Source: CALLVY01 sp937899855 (GTDB lineage: Bacteria > Bacteroidota > Bacteroidia > Chitinophagales > Saprospiraceae). Taken from it: a DNA stretch of 34,938 nucleotides. The DNA lies in the NCBI GenBank assembly GCA_039820405.1, contig JBCBQC010000068.1, positions 1 through 34,938 of the forward strand, given 5' to 3'. The first letter of the stretch is position 1. Each line of letters opens with the position of its first letter. Below are positions 7,844-17,021 of the stretch, one piece after another. The translations under genes and the position numbers were made by a program. The notes beneath the pieces were generated by a model that searched no databases, was not told where the DNA came from, and worked only from the letters and a program-made list of their open reading frames with translations.

Positions 7844-8713
7844 CTAGGCCCCCAGATAATTCTTGAGTAATTTGCTTCTTGATGTGTTGCGCAATTTGTT
7901 GATGGCTTTGTCTTTAATTTGGCGTACGCGTTCGCGGGTGAGGCCAAATTTCTCCCCAATATCTTCCAGCGACATCGGATGTTCCACTCCGATACCGAAG
8001 TAGAGCTTGATGACGTCGCACTGGCGGTCGGTCAAAGTGCTGAGGGAGCGATCGATTTCGCGGCGGAGCGACTCGTTGTATTCCAATCCCTGGTCCGTAC
8101 CGGGGGTGGCGCTGTTTTCGAGTACATCCAGCAGCGAGTTGTCTTCGCCCTCTACGAAGGGGGCATCCATGGATACGTGCCGTGCGGCGACGCCCAGGGT
8201 GGTTTCCACTTCTTCGGTCGGAATTTCCAGCATTTCGGCCAGTTCTTCGGAAGAGGGTTCTCTTTCGTATTCCTGCTCCAACTCGGAGAAGGCCTTGTTG
8301 ATTTTATTGAGGGAGCCAACTTTGTTGAGGGGAAGGCGTACGATGCGGGACTGTTCGGCCAGGGCCTGAAGGATGGATTGACGAATCCACCAAACGGCAT
8401 AGGAAATGAACTTAAATCCGCGGGTCTCATCAAATCGTTGCGCCGCCTTGATTAAGCCTAAATTCCCTTCGTTGATCAGATCGCTTAGGGACAAACCCTG
8501 ATTTTGGTATTGCTTGGCTACGGAAACTACGAATCGAAGGTTAGCCTTGGTGAGTTTCTCCAGGGCCGTTTGATCTCCCTGCTTGATTTTCTTGGCTAAC
8601 TCCACTTCTTCTTCGGGGGTGAGCAAATCCACCTTTCCGATCTCTTGCAAATACTTTTCGAGCGACTGACTTTCCCGGTTAGTAATAGACTTAGTGATCT
8701 TAAGTTGTCTCAT
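7844..8713 (-). CDS. rpoD: Primary RNA polymerase sigma factor (RpoD/SigA)
   Basis: The 289-aa protein is the short primary sigma-70 typical of Bacteroidota: it lacks region 1.1 and starts almost at region 1.2 (SLEKYLQEIGK). Region 2 contains the core-binding and minus-10 recognition helices (NEGNLGLIKAAQRFD, then FKFISYAVWWIRQSI with melting aromatics). Region 3 follows (RIVRLPLNK), and region 4 ends with the helix-turn-helix around GLTRERVRQIKDKAI. It directs core polymerase to housekeeping promoters; in this phylum these are TAnnTTTG/TTTG. The start ATG at 8713 fits the family's MRQLKITKSIT opening. A likely promoter lies about 250 bases upstream and a strong terminator follows. Confidence 0.97.
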   Translation of the reverse strand: MRQLKITKSITNRESQSLEKYLQEIGKVDLLTPEEEVELAKKIKQGDQTALEKLTKANLRFVVSVAKQYQNQGLSLSDLINEGNLGLIKAAQRFDETRGFKFISYAVWWIRQSILQALAEQSRIVRLPLNKVGSLNKINKAFSELEQEYEREPSSEELAEMLEIPTEEVETTLGVAARHVSMDAPFVEGEDNSLLDVLENSATPGTDQGLEYNESLRREIDRSLSTLTDRQCDVIKLYFGIGVEHPMSLEDIGEKFGLTRERVRQIKDKAINKLRNTSRSKLLKNYLGA

Positions 8714-9446
8714 GCAAATAACAATTTAGTGATTTAGCAATAGTGGAATATGACTATAACTACAAATGAAAGTCGGTTCCTTAGGATGATGAAGATATGC
8801 GTGATGGGTTTTCTCCTTAGTATTGTTATCCTCTCTACTACTCTGAAAAACCGCGCATGTGATTGCGCTTTGAAATTTAGCTATCTGGGAAAGTAAAACG
8901 GTGTGGCGTTGTTTGCTTAAGTACCTGGTTTTCTCACCACCTTGTCGTTTGATTATAAATACAAAAGTAAGGGTATTCGCAATTAGAATCAAGACTAGGA
9001 CCTCCGCGGTGTGCCCGAGAACAACTCCCAGCATCAATTCGGCAATCTCAGAAATTTCAGCAATCAACAATTGGACAAAATTGTATTCTACAAATAGAAA
9101 TAAATACAAAACAAAAATTTAGTAAGCCTCCCAAATGACTTATCTTTATCTCCAGCTGTTCTTAGTGTAAAAGGACACTTTGTCAACAAAATTTTATTTT
9201 GCTACTTTGTTTTTTTGTGCCACTCTTCCCCTTTTGTGACACGCATTTTCCTCCTCCATTCGCATTCCGATCTATTCAATAGCGAATCTTTGAAAATAGT
9301 TCAATAATTTGGAAAACTCAGTAATTTACTTTTTATTGCGAGATCGACTGTACACCGTATTTCGAAACTATTTATCGGTAAACCTCCGCCGTACGCACAA
9401 TGCCTGGATCGATTGCGGGGCACGCCGCCACCAAAAACGCCGCTCT
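8714..9446. other. Gene-free region: rpoD leader and upstream of START-like gene
   Basis: A 733-base stretch without a convincing gene. The part up to about 8955 appears to be a long rpoD 5' leader, given the promoter at 8962-8993. The rest is AT-rich and has no clear structure apart from a short AGTGT/ACACT hairpin near 9165-9179. An open frame at 8726-9109 (minus) encodes one hydrophobic segment then low-complexity sequence, and overlaps the rpoD leader; I do not believe it is a gene. An upstream extension of the START-like frame back to 9309 is also unlikely to be translated. Confidence 0.55.
8962..8993 (-). promoter_or_regulatory. Putative rpoD promoter (Bacteroidota type)
   Basis: On the minus strand the minus-7 element TACTTTTG (8962-8969) fits TAnnTTTG. 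A minus-33-like CTTG (8990-8993) sits exactly 20 bases upstream. It would give rpoD a leader of about 240 bases, long for this genome style. Matched by eye only. Confidence 0.5.
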
Positions 9447-9827
9447 ATGAAACGAGCCCAAGTCAACCTGGAATTTCTCTTTCGGGCTTCCCCCGCAATA
9501 CTGTATAAATTCCTGACGACGCCCTCCTGTTTGATTCGCTGGTTCTGTGACGAGGTCCAAATTGACGACGAAACCTACACCTTTATTTGGAGTGGTTCGG
9601 AAGAAGTGGCGGAGCTAATCGAAGACTGGGAAGAAGAGCTGGTGCGCTTCCGCTGGGAAGAAGCCGAAGACGAAGAGGAATTTCTGGAGTTCAAATTGGG
9701 AAAATCCCCGGTGACCGGAGAAACCATTCTCACCATCACCGACTACTGTGACGGTGATGAGGTAGACGATACCACCCAACTTTGGGAAAGTCAGGTCAAA
9801 GTGCTGCGGCAAGAAACTGGAGGATAG
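9447..9827 (+). CDS. START-like domain protein
   Basis: A 126-aa acidic cytoplasmic protein matching the START-like (SRPBCC/AHSA1-related) family common in Bacteroidota. Typical features are the opening KRAQVNLEFLFRASP, then LYKFLTTPSCLIRWFCDEV, and a helix at the end (TTQLWESQVKVLRQ) that closes the ligand cavity. These proteins fold around a hydrophobic pocket; the ligand is unknown in this subfamily. I chose ATG at 9447 because the fold begins there; the frame stays open to 9309, but that extension is basic and unlike the family. It converges with the T9SS protein gene and shares a hairpin with it. Confidence 0.82.
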   Translation: MKRAQVNLEFLFRASPAILYKFLTTPSCLIRWFCDEVQIDDETYTFIWSGSEEVAELIEDWEEELVRFRWEEAEDEEEFLEFKLGKSPVTGETILTITDYCDGDEVDDTTQLWESQVKVLRQETGG

Positions 9828-9858
9828 ACGCCGGACTTCGGCTCCCCCTCTACCACCC

Positions 9859-9892
9859 AAAGCCCCGTGTAGCGAACGCTGCACGGGGCTTT
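9859..9892. terminator. Shared hairpin between convergent genes
   Basis: A perfect 11-bp stem, AAAGCCCCGTG (9859-9869) with CACGGGGCTTT (9882-9892), has a 12-base loop. It lies between the stops of two convergent genes. The only T-run is the TTT inside the stem on each strand, so it is a modest bidirectional terminator at best. Confidence 0.6.
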
Positions 9893-9918
9893 GACGGTTA
9901 AGGACCCTAAAGGAGCGG

Positions 9919-11004
9919 CTAAAACGTATTGCTCTTCACAATCCGCTCGGTAACCCGCTGCCCCCCGCGCTCTACCACCAGCAAGTAAATGCCCGGCAGC
10001 AAATCCGCTAACTCCATCGACCAGCCGTTCGCCCCGTTCTCCAAATTCCGCCGCTCCAACCACAGCCGGCGCCCCGTCAGATCGTACAACTCGACGCTGG
10101 CCTCCGCATTGCGGTCGCTGTCCAACTGTACCTCCAATACATCCTCAAAAGGCATCGGAGCCAAACGCTGAAACTGGAAGCCCATATCCTCCCGTTCGAC
10201 TCGAATAATCGGCGATACCTCCACCGATCCATCGTAATCGTAAGTCTTCAGCCGGTAGTACATCGTAGCCACCACCGCCTCGTCCAATGCATTGTACTGG
10301 GCCAACTGAGCACTGAAACCCGCCGCCTCAACTCGCTCCACCTCTCGCCAATTGGTGCCGCCGTCGGGCGAACGCTCCAATACGTGCCACTCGGTATTGC
10401 TTTCACTCACCGTTTCCCACTGAATGTAATTGCCCGTCTCGGTGGCACGGCCGTCAAAACGCAGCAAAGTCAGTGGCGCCGGAATCGTCTCCTCGACAAA
10501 GAGGTCGTAGGTCCCCGTCGTCGTCGCAAAACCATCGAGGTAAATATAGTAAGTACTGCCCGCCACGGTCGACCAGTCGACCTTCGAGCGCGAGTGGCCG
10601 TTGGATTGGGTACAGCCGCCGCCAAATCCAATGTCGTCATTGGAAGTTACGCAGGTCAAGGCCGCACAACTGCCGGGCGTCGTACCGCTAACGTATACCG
10701 ACAGGCGGGTGTCAAAACTGGTTCCAGCTCCGCAGGTCGTTGCCGAAAAGGTGCCTCCCGTACCGGGAACTTCAAACCAAACCCCTCCCGAGGTAGCGGG
10801 CACGGCGTGGCACTCGGTGGGCGTTCCACCGGCATTGCTATCGGTGGCGTCTACCGTGGTACCGGATAAGGTTTCGGGATAAGCACTAACTAAGGTAGCG
10901 GTGGTACAGTCGTCATTCGTGGGCTGGGCCCAGCCGGTGGCTCCGATCATCAACAGGGTACAAATCGTCAAACTGAGCTTTGATAAACACTTGGAAATCC
11001 TCAT
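9919..11004 (-). CDS. T9SS-exported protein with C-terminal sorting domain
   Basis: A 361-aa secreted protein. The chosen ATG at 11004 gives a good signal peptide (about residues 1-26, ending GWAQ) followed by PTNDDCTTAT, a start typical of PPC-like (pre-peptidase C-terminal) domains in Bacteroidota. The PPC-like beta-sandwich covers roughly residues 27-195 and contains several cysteines. A linker with a fibronectin-like pattern (ETGNYIQWETVSESN) precedes the type A T9SS sorting domain in the last 75 residues (ELYDLTGRRLW then LLPGIYLLVVERGG). The C-terminal domain would direct export and anchoring at the cell surface. No catalytic domain is seen. The frame is open 45 codons further upstream, but that part lacks signal-peptide character. 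Confidence 0.85.
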   Translation of the reverse strand: MRISKCLSKLSLTICTLLMIGATGWAQPTNDDCTTATLVSAYPETLSGTTVDATDSNAGGTPTECHAVPATSGGVWFEVPGTGGTFSATTCGAGTSFDTRLSVYVSGTTPGSCAALTCVTSNDDIGFGGGCTQSNGHSRSKVDWSTVAGSTYYIYLDGFATTTGTYDLFVEETIPAPLTLLRFDGRATETGNYIQWETVSESNTEWHVLERSPDGGTNWREVERVEAAGFSAQLAQYNALDEAVVATMYYRLKTYDYDGSVEVSPIIRVEREDMGFQFQRLAPMPFEDVLEVQLDSDRNAEASVELYDLTGRRLWLERRNLENGANGWSMELADLLPGIYLLVVERGGQRVTERIVKSNTF

Positions 11005-11330
11005 GGAATCGTTTTTAGGTGAATTCATTGGGGAGAGCGTGTTCGTAGTGGGGTGCTTTGCGGGGGGAGGGTACTTTGTGGGGGGAATCAGTGATGGGTA
11101 ACTACCATTATTATTCCAATTTTTCACAGCCCATTTCAAAATAAATGTCCGATTAATGCTTTTTCAAGGTCAAAGTCCTGCCTTTCAGCCGCTTAGATCT
11201 GCGTACGGGGCCTCATGTGGGAAAAAGAAGGCGATACAAAAACCTTGGATTGGAGAGGTGGAGGCACAAAAAATGCCGGATGACCAATGGCCACCCGGCA
11301 TTTTACCGTTTTGGATCGCAATCACTCGAC
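11005..11330. other. Intergenic region between sucC and the T9SS gene
   Basis: 326 bases with no gene. It holds the sucC terminator near 11265-11304 and a G-rich tract around 11045-11095 upstream of the T9SS protein gene. No clear TAnnTTTG promoter for that gene was found. Confidence 0.5.
11265..11304 (-). terminator. Rho-independent terminator of sucC
   Basis: On the minus strand a 10-bp stem (11295-11304 paired with 11270-11279) with a 15-base loop is followed by a short T-run (11273-11268 region). It starts 27 bases after the sucC stop codon. Confidence 0.82.
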
Positions 11331-12533
11331 CTACGCGAGCACCTGCTCGACCAAGTCCGCCGCTTCCTGCAGCAGTATGGCACTGCGCACCTCCAGTCCC
11401 GATTCGTCGATGATCTGTTTGGCGATGTCGGCATTGGTACCCTGCAAACGCACGATGATGGGCACTTGAATATTACCCATGTTCTTGTAAGCATCCACTA
11501 CCCCCTGCGCCACGCGGTCGCAGCGGACGATACCACCGAAGATGTTGATCAGGATGGCCTTGACGTTGGGATCACGTAGGATGATTCGGAAGGCCTTCTC
11601 CACCCGTTCGGCATCGGCCGTGCCCCCCACATCGAGGAAGTTGGCGGGGTCGCCACCGGAGAGCTTGATGATGTCCATTGTGGCCATGGCCAAGCCGGCA
11701 CCGTTGACCATACAGCCGACGTTGCCATCGAGCTTGACGTAATTGAGGCCGTAATTTTTGGCTTCCACCTCGGTGGGATCTTCCTCATCGGTATCGCGCT
11801 GCTCGGCCAGATCTTTGTGGCGGAAGAGGGCGTTGTCGTCGAGGGAGACCTTGCAGTCAACGGCCACGATGCGGTCGTCCGCGGTGTGCAAGCAGGGATT
11901 GATCTCAAAGAGGGAGGCATCCGAGCTGACGAAGGCGCGGTAGAGTTGGCTGGTAAACTTGGCCATGGCCTTGAAGGCCGCACCGCTCAGCCCGAGGTTG
12001 AAGGCGACCTTACGCGCCTGAAAGCCCTGTAGGCCCAGCGTGGGATCGATGTATTCTTTGTGTACCAATTCGGGGGTTTCTTCGGCCACCTTTTCGATGT
12101 CCATCCCTCCCTGGGTACTATAAATGATGACGTTTTGCTTGCGTTCGCGATCCATCAGGATGGAGACGTAGTATTCCTTGCAGGCGTTGAAATCGGGGGC
12201 GTAGGAATCCTCGGCGATCAGGACCTTGCGGACCAGCTTACCGGGACCGTTCAAGCCACCGGGCGTTTGGGGGGTTTTGAGCATCATACCCAGGATGTTA
12301 CCGGCGTGCTCCTTGAGTTCATCCAGGTTCTTGGCCAACTTGACCCCACCTCCTTTACCACGACCACCCGCGTGAATCTGCGCCTTGACCACAGCGATAT
12401 CGGAGCCCATTTCGCTCTGGATCTTTTCAAATGCCGCGACGGCCTCTTCAACGGTGGTGGCCACGATGCCACGCTGGACCGTTACGCCGTACTGTTGCAG
12501 CAATGCTTTGCCTTGAAACTCGTGTAAATTCAT
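11331..12533 (-). CDS. sucC: Succinyl-CoA synthetase beta subunit
   Basis: A 400-aa ADP/GDP-forming subunit of the TCA-cycle enzyme that makes succinate, CoA and ATP/GTP from succinyl-CoA. The family opening MNLHEFQGKALL defines the start at 12533. The ATP-grasp domain includes GGRGKGGGVKLAK (about 52-64). The C-terminal CoA-ligase domain shows NFLDVGGTAD, INIFGGIVRCD and VRLQGTNAD, all expected. The alpha subunit gene sucD is not adjacent, as is usual in some Bacteroidota. It is divergent from the AddB-like gene, with a 151-base gap holding a good minus-strand promoter, and ends with its own terminator, so it is probably monocistronic. Confidence 0.97.
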   Translation of the reverse strand: MNLHEFQGKALLQQYGVTVQRGIVATTVEEAVAAFEKIQSEMGSDIAVVKAQIHAGGRGKGGGVKLAKNLDELKEHAGNILGMMLKTPQTPGGLNGPGKLVRKVLIAEDSYAPDFNACKEYYVSILMDRERKQNVIIYSTQGGMDIEKVAEETPELVHKEYIDPTLGLQGFQARKVAFNLGLSGAAFKAMAKFTSQLYRAFVSSDASLFEINPCLHTADDRIVAVDCKVSLDDNALFRHKDLAEQRDTDEEDPTEVEAKNYGLNYVKLDGNVGCMVNGAGLAMATMDIIKLSGGDPANFLDVGGTADAERVEKAFRIILRDPNVKAILINIFGGIVRCDRVAQGVVDAYKNMGNIQVPIIVRLQGTNADIAKQIIDESGLEVRSAILLQEAADLVEQVLA

Positions 12534-12573
12534 CTTGATATTTTGGATTGCGATGGAAAAATCTAAATTCGCC

Positions 12574-12605
12574 CAAAAGTACATCAAAAATGGCGGCAAT
12601 AAAAA
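12574..12605 (-). promoter_or_regulatory. Putative sucC promoter (Bacteroidota type)
   Basis: On the minus strand, a minus-7 element TACTTTTG (12574-12581) lies about 40 bases upstream of the ATG. A minus-33-like TTTT (12602-12605) is 20 bases further upstream. The minus-7 octamer is identical to those proposed for rseP and rpoD. Confidence 0.5.
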
Positions 12606-12684
12606 AAATCCCCCGCCGACTTCGAGCCCTACTCACCGCCTTTTGCCGGGAAGCCCTATCTTTAGCCCAATCAAAGTACCCACC

Positions 12685-15435
12685 ATGATCCTCTACTTCG
12701 GCCTCGAACTCGACGACCTGGTCTTTCCCCAGCACCCCAACACGCGCGGTGGCCACCACCACCTGGGGCCACAGCAATTGCTGTACTTCCTCGAAGCCCA
12801 CCTGGGCCTAATCGGTCATCCCGCCAACAACGATCACCTCCGCATCGAGCAGTACCGCCAAGCCCTCCAGTGGTTCCTCCAAGGCGAACCCACCGCCTTC
12901 TTCGCCCGTTCCTTCGCCGCCGACCAACTGGCCACCGCCACTACCCTCCTCGCCATGCGCGACGAGCTGCTGCTGGCCGCCTGGGATTTTCAAGTACAAG
13001 CCGACCTCCCGGAACGCCTGCGGGTACTGGCCACCATCGAAGGCTGCTTCCATCCCCCCGCAGATCCAACGGAAAACGCCTTCTACCTACCCCTCTCCGC
13101 CGGCTACGCCGATCGCTTCTGCACCGTACTGGAGCAGCTGCGCGCCGGTGCCACCATCGCTCTGGATCAAATCTACCTCAACGAACCCTTTGACCTGCTG
13201 CCCAGCCCCCACCGGGCCCTCTTCCGCCACTTCGAAGCCCAAGGTATCCCCGTCGACCCACTCCCCGAACCAGCGGTACCCTCCCTGGAAAACGACCTCC
13301 AGGCCTTTCAATCGGTCCTGCTGCGTCGCCCATCGACCACCCCATCGCCGTCCCTGCGGGGCGACGGTAGCCTGCTGCTACTGGTGGCCAAGCGAGAAAC
13401 CGAAGCCGCCACTTTTTTGGCGCGCTTTCTCCGTCACAATCCCCGGTTCCGGCCGGTCTGCCTAATCCCCGAAAAAAATCGCGCCCTCGACGATGCCCTC
13501 ATCCAGGACGGACTCCCCAGCCTGGGCATCCTGTCGGCTTCGCTGGCCCGCCCCAGCTTGCAGATCCTCAAACTGATTTCTACCTTTTTGTGGAAGCCGA
13601 TCGACCCCTACAAAATGCTGGAGTTCGTCACCCTCGCCGTCAAGCCCCTCGACGACGAGCTGGGCCGCCGCATCGCCAGCCAGATCGCCGCGACGCCGGG
13701 TATCCAGGGGGAAGGCTGGCGGAACATGCTGCGGATCTATTTTGAAGAGCTTGAGGAAAAAGCCGTACAGGACCGGAGCATCAACCCCGCCGCCATCCGA
13801 GCGCAATACGAATTTTGGTTCGAACGCCCGCGTTTTCCCGCCTCCGGGACCGTGCCACGGACGGAGGTCATCCAACTGTTTGCCGAACTACAGCGCTGGG
13901 CCTACGCCGTGTACGAAGACAGCAACGGTCGGGAAAAGTCGCTACTGGTCCTCAGCGAGCAGGCCCGACGCATCACCGATCTGCTCGAAGCCCTCCCCGA
14001 AAAGGACAGCCAATTGAGTCACCTCGAATTGGAGCGCATCGTCCGTACCATTTACGAACCCTCCCCGGTCCTCTTCAAAGAACGGCAAGTTGGTCACCTA
14101 CCCCACCTCCACCACAACAGCGCCATCATCGCCGACACCGACGATTTGCTCTGGTGGAATTTTTGCCGCAACGAACCCGATTATTTTTTCTCCCGCTGGT
14201 ACCAAAGCGAATACCACTACCTGACAAAGCGGGGCTTGTCGCTCCGACGCCCCGACGACGACAATGCACTGCTGCTTTGGCAACGACCCCGACCGGTCCT
14301 CCGTTGTCGTCGCCGACTCCTGCTCGTCCTGCCCGAAAGGGTCAACGGCAGCGAGGTCTACCCCCATCCCCTCCACGATGAGTTGGAGGCCTGTTTTGGG
14401 GACCTCACCCCCATCACCTACCGCATCGATGAGGAGGCGAGCCGGACTGCCTTTGCCGCCCACTTCCGGCTGCCGGAGCGGATCGCCTTGGAAGCCCGTC
14501 AGCTGGGGCGTCCCCGGGCCTTCCTCCACTGTGGGGAGCCGGAGCAATTGGTCGAAAACGAACGAGAGACTTACACCAGCCTCGATGCCCTGTTTTACTA
14601 TCCCTACCAGTGGGTTTTCCGCCGCAAGGCACGCTGGCGACGGTCGACGATTTTGAGTATCGTAAGCGATGTGGCGCTCAAGGGCAACCTGGCCCACCGG
14701 TTGTTTGAGTGGCTGCTGAAGGAGGAAGATTTGGGGACTTGGGACCGCTTGCGTACCGAGGCTTGGATCCAGCAGCGGGCGTTGAGTTTGTTGGGTCGGG
14801 AAGGAGCGGTCTTGTTGATGTACGGACGCGAGCCGGATCGGGTCTCCTTTATCCGCCGGATGCAGCAATCGGCTTGGACCCTGCTGTCGATGTTGCAGAA
14901 CAATGCTTGGGAGGTTTTGGGTACCGAGGTGGATTTGAGTGGCGAATTTATGGGCTTGGAGGTAAAGGGCAAAGCGGATGTGGTGCTGGGGCGCGGAGCG
15001 GAGCGGGCCGTCCTGGATTTGAAGTGGCGGGGGGCCAAGCGACGGGAAAACTTGATCCGCAACGAGGCGGACCTCCAGTTGGTGATGTATTCGCGTTTGC
15101 TCGAACCGCGGGAACAGTGGGCGCATACGGCGTACTTCATCATTGAGGATGGGGTGATGGTGGCGCGCAATCAGCTGGCATTTCGGGAGGCGCGGGCGGT
15201 GAGTGTGGACAGCGATCACCTGGCGATCAACGAGCGGATTTGGGCAAAGATGCAGGCGACCTTTCGCTGGCGCCTGGCGCAGTTGGGGGAGGGTAAAATC
15301 GAGGTGCGCAGTGAGGCTACCCTCACCGATATTGAACTGGATTATCAGGAAGAAAACTGGCAGGAATTGTTGGAATTTCCCACCCGCGATGCGCCGTTTG
15401 ACGACTACCGCTCCCTCATCAATTTGCTCGATTGA
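12685..15435 (+). CDS. AddB-like PD-(D/E)XK nuclease family protein
   Basis: A 916-aa protein whose C-terminal 270 residues form a RecB-type nuclease domain. Catalytic positions are visible: His671 (GNLAHRLFEW), Asp765 (GKADVV), the DxK pair Asp778/Lys780 (VLDLKW) and QxxxY Gln798/Tyr802. The N-terminal 600 residues are helicase-like in style (compare AddB) but no Walker A motif is seen. The iron-sulfur cysteines that clamp the AddB nuclease are absent: the expected CP motif reads YPYQW near 639-643, and no cysteine follows the catalytic core. No addA helicase is adjacent. The likely role is DNA end processing in recombination repair, by homology only. The start ATG at 12685 is chosen over an extension to 12535, which overlaps the sucC promoter. 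Confidence 0.8.
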   Translation: MILYFGLELDDLVFPQHPNTRGGHHHLGPQQLLYFLEAHLGLIGHPANNDHLRIEQYRQALQWFLQGEPTAFFARSFAADQLATATTLLAMRDELLLAAWDFQVQADLPERLRVLATIEGCFHPPADPTENAFYLPLSAGYADRFCTVLEQLRAGATIALDQIYLNEPFDLLPSPHRALFRHFEAQGIPVDPLPEPAVPSLENDLQAFQSVLLRRPSTTPSPSLRGDGSLLLLVAKRETEAATFLARFLRHNPRFRPVCLIPEKNRALDDALIQDGLPSLGILSASLARPSLQILKLISTFLWKPIDPYKMLEFVTLAVKPLDDELGRRIASQIAATPGIQGEGWRNMLRIYFEELEEKAVQDRSINPAAIRAQYEFWFERPRFPASGTVPRTEVIQLFAELQRWAYAVYEDSNGREKSLLVLSEQARRITDLLEALPEKDSQLSHLELERIVRTIYEPSPVLFKERQVGHLPHLHHNSAIIADTDDLLWWNFCRNEPDYFFSRWYQSEYHYLTKRGLSLRRPDDDNALLLWQRPRPVLRCRRRLLLVLPERVNGSEVYPHPLHDELEACFGDLTPITYRIDEEASRTAFAAHFRLPERIALEARQLGRPRAFLHCGEPEQLVENERETYTSLDALFYYPYQWVFRRKARWRRSTILSIVSDVALKGNLAHRLFEWLLKEEDLGTWDRLRTEAWIQQRALSLLGREGAVLLMYGREPDRVSFIRRMQQSAWTLLSMLQNNAWEVLGTEVDLSGEFMGLEVKGKADVVLGRGAERAVLDLKWRGAKRRENLIRNEADLQLVMYSRLLEPREQWAHTAYFIIEDGVMVARNQLAFREARAVSVDSDHLAINERIWAKMQATFRWRLAQLGEGKIEVRSEATLTDIELDYQEENWQELLEFPTRDAPFDDYRSLINLLD

Positions 15436-15722
15436 TGCCAATGTGCCCAACCCTTTTGCCCACCGCCACCGTCTATACAAGTGTCCGAAAGGGATGACGA
15501 CAATGGTCGGTCAAAAATCAGTACCTTTACCCAATACAAACGTTGTGGCTCGGGGCTTTGACCCGATCTCCACTTTGACCCACGCCCCAACCGGAAACGC
15601 CAAGGGGAATGCCCCTCCCGCAGCACATTGCTACCGTCGACGAGTAATGTCTACCGAGGATTCCTTTCGGACCTTTTTAAACCTGTTTGTTCATCGCCGA
15701 CCCACGGCACTAATCTATTGAT

Positions 15723-17003
15723 ATGAGAACCCCAACGATTTTGATCGCCTTAGGAGGTCTACTCCTCGGCTTCTCCAGCTGCGTCAAGGACAAATGCGAA
15801 CGCAAAGTCACCTACGTCAAAACCACCCCCATCTACCTCGCGCCCGCCGAATACCGCTTCGCCGACCTCGACCTGAGTGGCGCCCGCGACCTCGATCAAC
15901 CGGGTAAGATTTACTTTTACAACGACTTTATCTTCATCAACGAACAACGCGAAGGGGTTCACATTATCGACAATGCCAACCCCCTGAGCCCGAGCAATAT
16001 CGGCTTTCTGGAAATTCCCGGCAACGTCGACATCGCCATCGCCGACCAAACCCTCTACGCCGACAACTACACCGACCTGCTGACCATCGACATCAGCAAC
16101 ATCAACCGGCCCCAGCTGGTCAAACGCAGTGAAGATATCTTTCCCCACCAGGGCGAAAACAATACCGGCCAACGCCTCCTGTACTACGACCACGAAGAAA
16201 TTACCGAGGTCGTTTCCTGTGACGATGCCGATGCCCTGCGACAGTCCACCTGGGGGAACGTCGGCGTTTTCAACACCGACCTCAACTCCCCCATCTCCGC
16301 CAATGGCAGCTCCGAAAGTAGCGTGGGAACGGGAGGATCCCTCGCCCGGTTTACCATCAGCAACCAGCACCTCTACACCGTCAACGAGTGGCAAATGCAG
16401 GTCTTCCAAATCGGGGCCGACAACTGTCCCAATCCCGTATCTACCGTCGATCTGGGCTGGGGCATCGAGACGATCTTTCCCCACGACAACAAGCTCTTCA
16501 TCGGTTCCAACTCCGGCATGACCATCTACAGCCTGGCGGATCCCAGCAAGCCCGATTACCTCTCCGGGTATTCCCACCTGACCGCCTGCGATCCGGTATT
16601 CGTCAAGGATAACTACGCCTACGTCACCCTCCGCTCGGGTACCCTCTGTAACGGCAGTACCCTCAACCAACTCGACCTGATCGACATCAGCGATATTCGC
16701 AACATCGAACTGGTCAAAAGTTTCCCAATGGACAATCCCCACGGCCTGTCCATCCGCGACAACAACCTCTTCCTCTGCGAGGGCGAATACGGCCTCAAGG
16801 TTTTCGATATCGAAGCACCCCTCCGGCTGGACGAAAGCCAAATCGAACACCTCACCGGACGGGCCGCCACCGATGTGATCGCCATCCCCGACCAGCGAAA
16901 GCTGCTGCTCGTCATCGGCGAAGATGGTTTCTACCAGTACAATTTCGACGATCCCAAGGCCCTCCAAGAACTGAGCTTTATCCCCGTCACCGGGCTTCGC
17001 TAA
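15723..17003 (+). CDS. Lipoprotein with LVIVD-type beta-propeller
   Basis: A 426-aa protein with a signal peptide and a lipobox ending at Cys20 (GFSSC), so it is probably lipidated and attached to the outer membrane. The rest consists of repeats of about 40-50 residues of the LVIVD kind: a phrase such as GVHIIDNANPLSPSNIG is followed by a short strand like DIAIADQTLYA. Similar units recur at LLTIDISNINRP, MTIYSLADPSKP and LDLIDISDIRNIE, and a late one reads LKVFDIEAPLRL. This predicts a beta-propeller, usually a binding or scaffold module. No enzyme motif is seen. The following gene starts 18 bases after the stop and encodes a probable outer-membrane protein, so the two likely form an operon. 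Confidence 0.82.
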   Translation: MRTPTILIALGGLLLGFSSCVKDKCERKVTYVKTTPIYLAPAEYRFADLDLSGARDLDQPGKIYFYNDFIFINEQREGVHIIDNANPLSPSNIGFLEIPGNVDIAIADQTLYADNYTDLLTIDISNINRPQLVKRSEDIFPHQGENNTGQRLLYYDHEEITEVVSCDDADALRQSTWGNVGVFNTDLNSPISANGSSESSVGTGGSLARFTISNQHLYTVNEWQMQVFQIGADNCPNPVSTVDLGWGIETIFPHDNKLFIGSNSGMTIYSLADPSKPDYLSGYSHLTACDPVFVKDNYAYVTLRSGTLCNGSTLNQLDLIDISDIRNIELVKSFPMDNPHGLSIRDNNLFLCEGEYGLKVFDIEAPLRLDESQIEHLTGRAATDVIAIPDQRKLLLVIGEDGFYQYNFDDPKALQELSFIPVTGLR

Positions 17004-17021
17004 ACCCAAATCATACAAACT

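Noticed and set aside
8726..9109. 127-codon open frame on the minus strand upstream of rpoD
   Set aside because: It overlaps the probable rpoD leader and promoter, and after one hydrophobic segment the sequence is low in protein character. No family resemblance.
14098..15480. 460-codon open frame antisense to the AddB-like gene
   Set aside because: Shadow of a GC-rich gene; composition is biased and no family features are seen, whereas the plus-strand frame has clear nuclease motifs.
15495..15721. Possible 75-codon gene between the AddB-like and lipoprotein genes
   Set aside because: It lacks protein-like character and mostly fills an ordinary 287-base intergenic region; a TACCTTTA box near 15522 lies inside it without a minus-33 partner.
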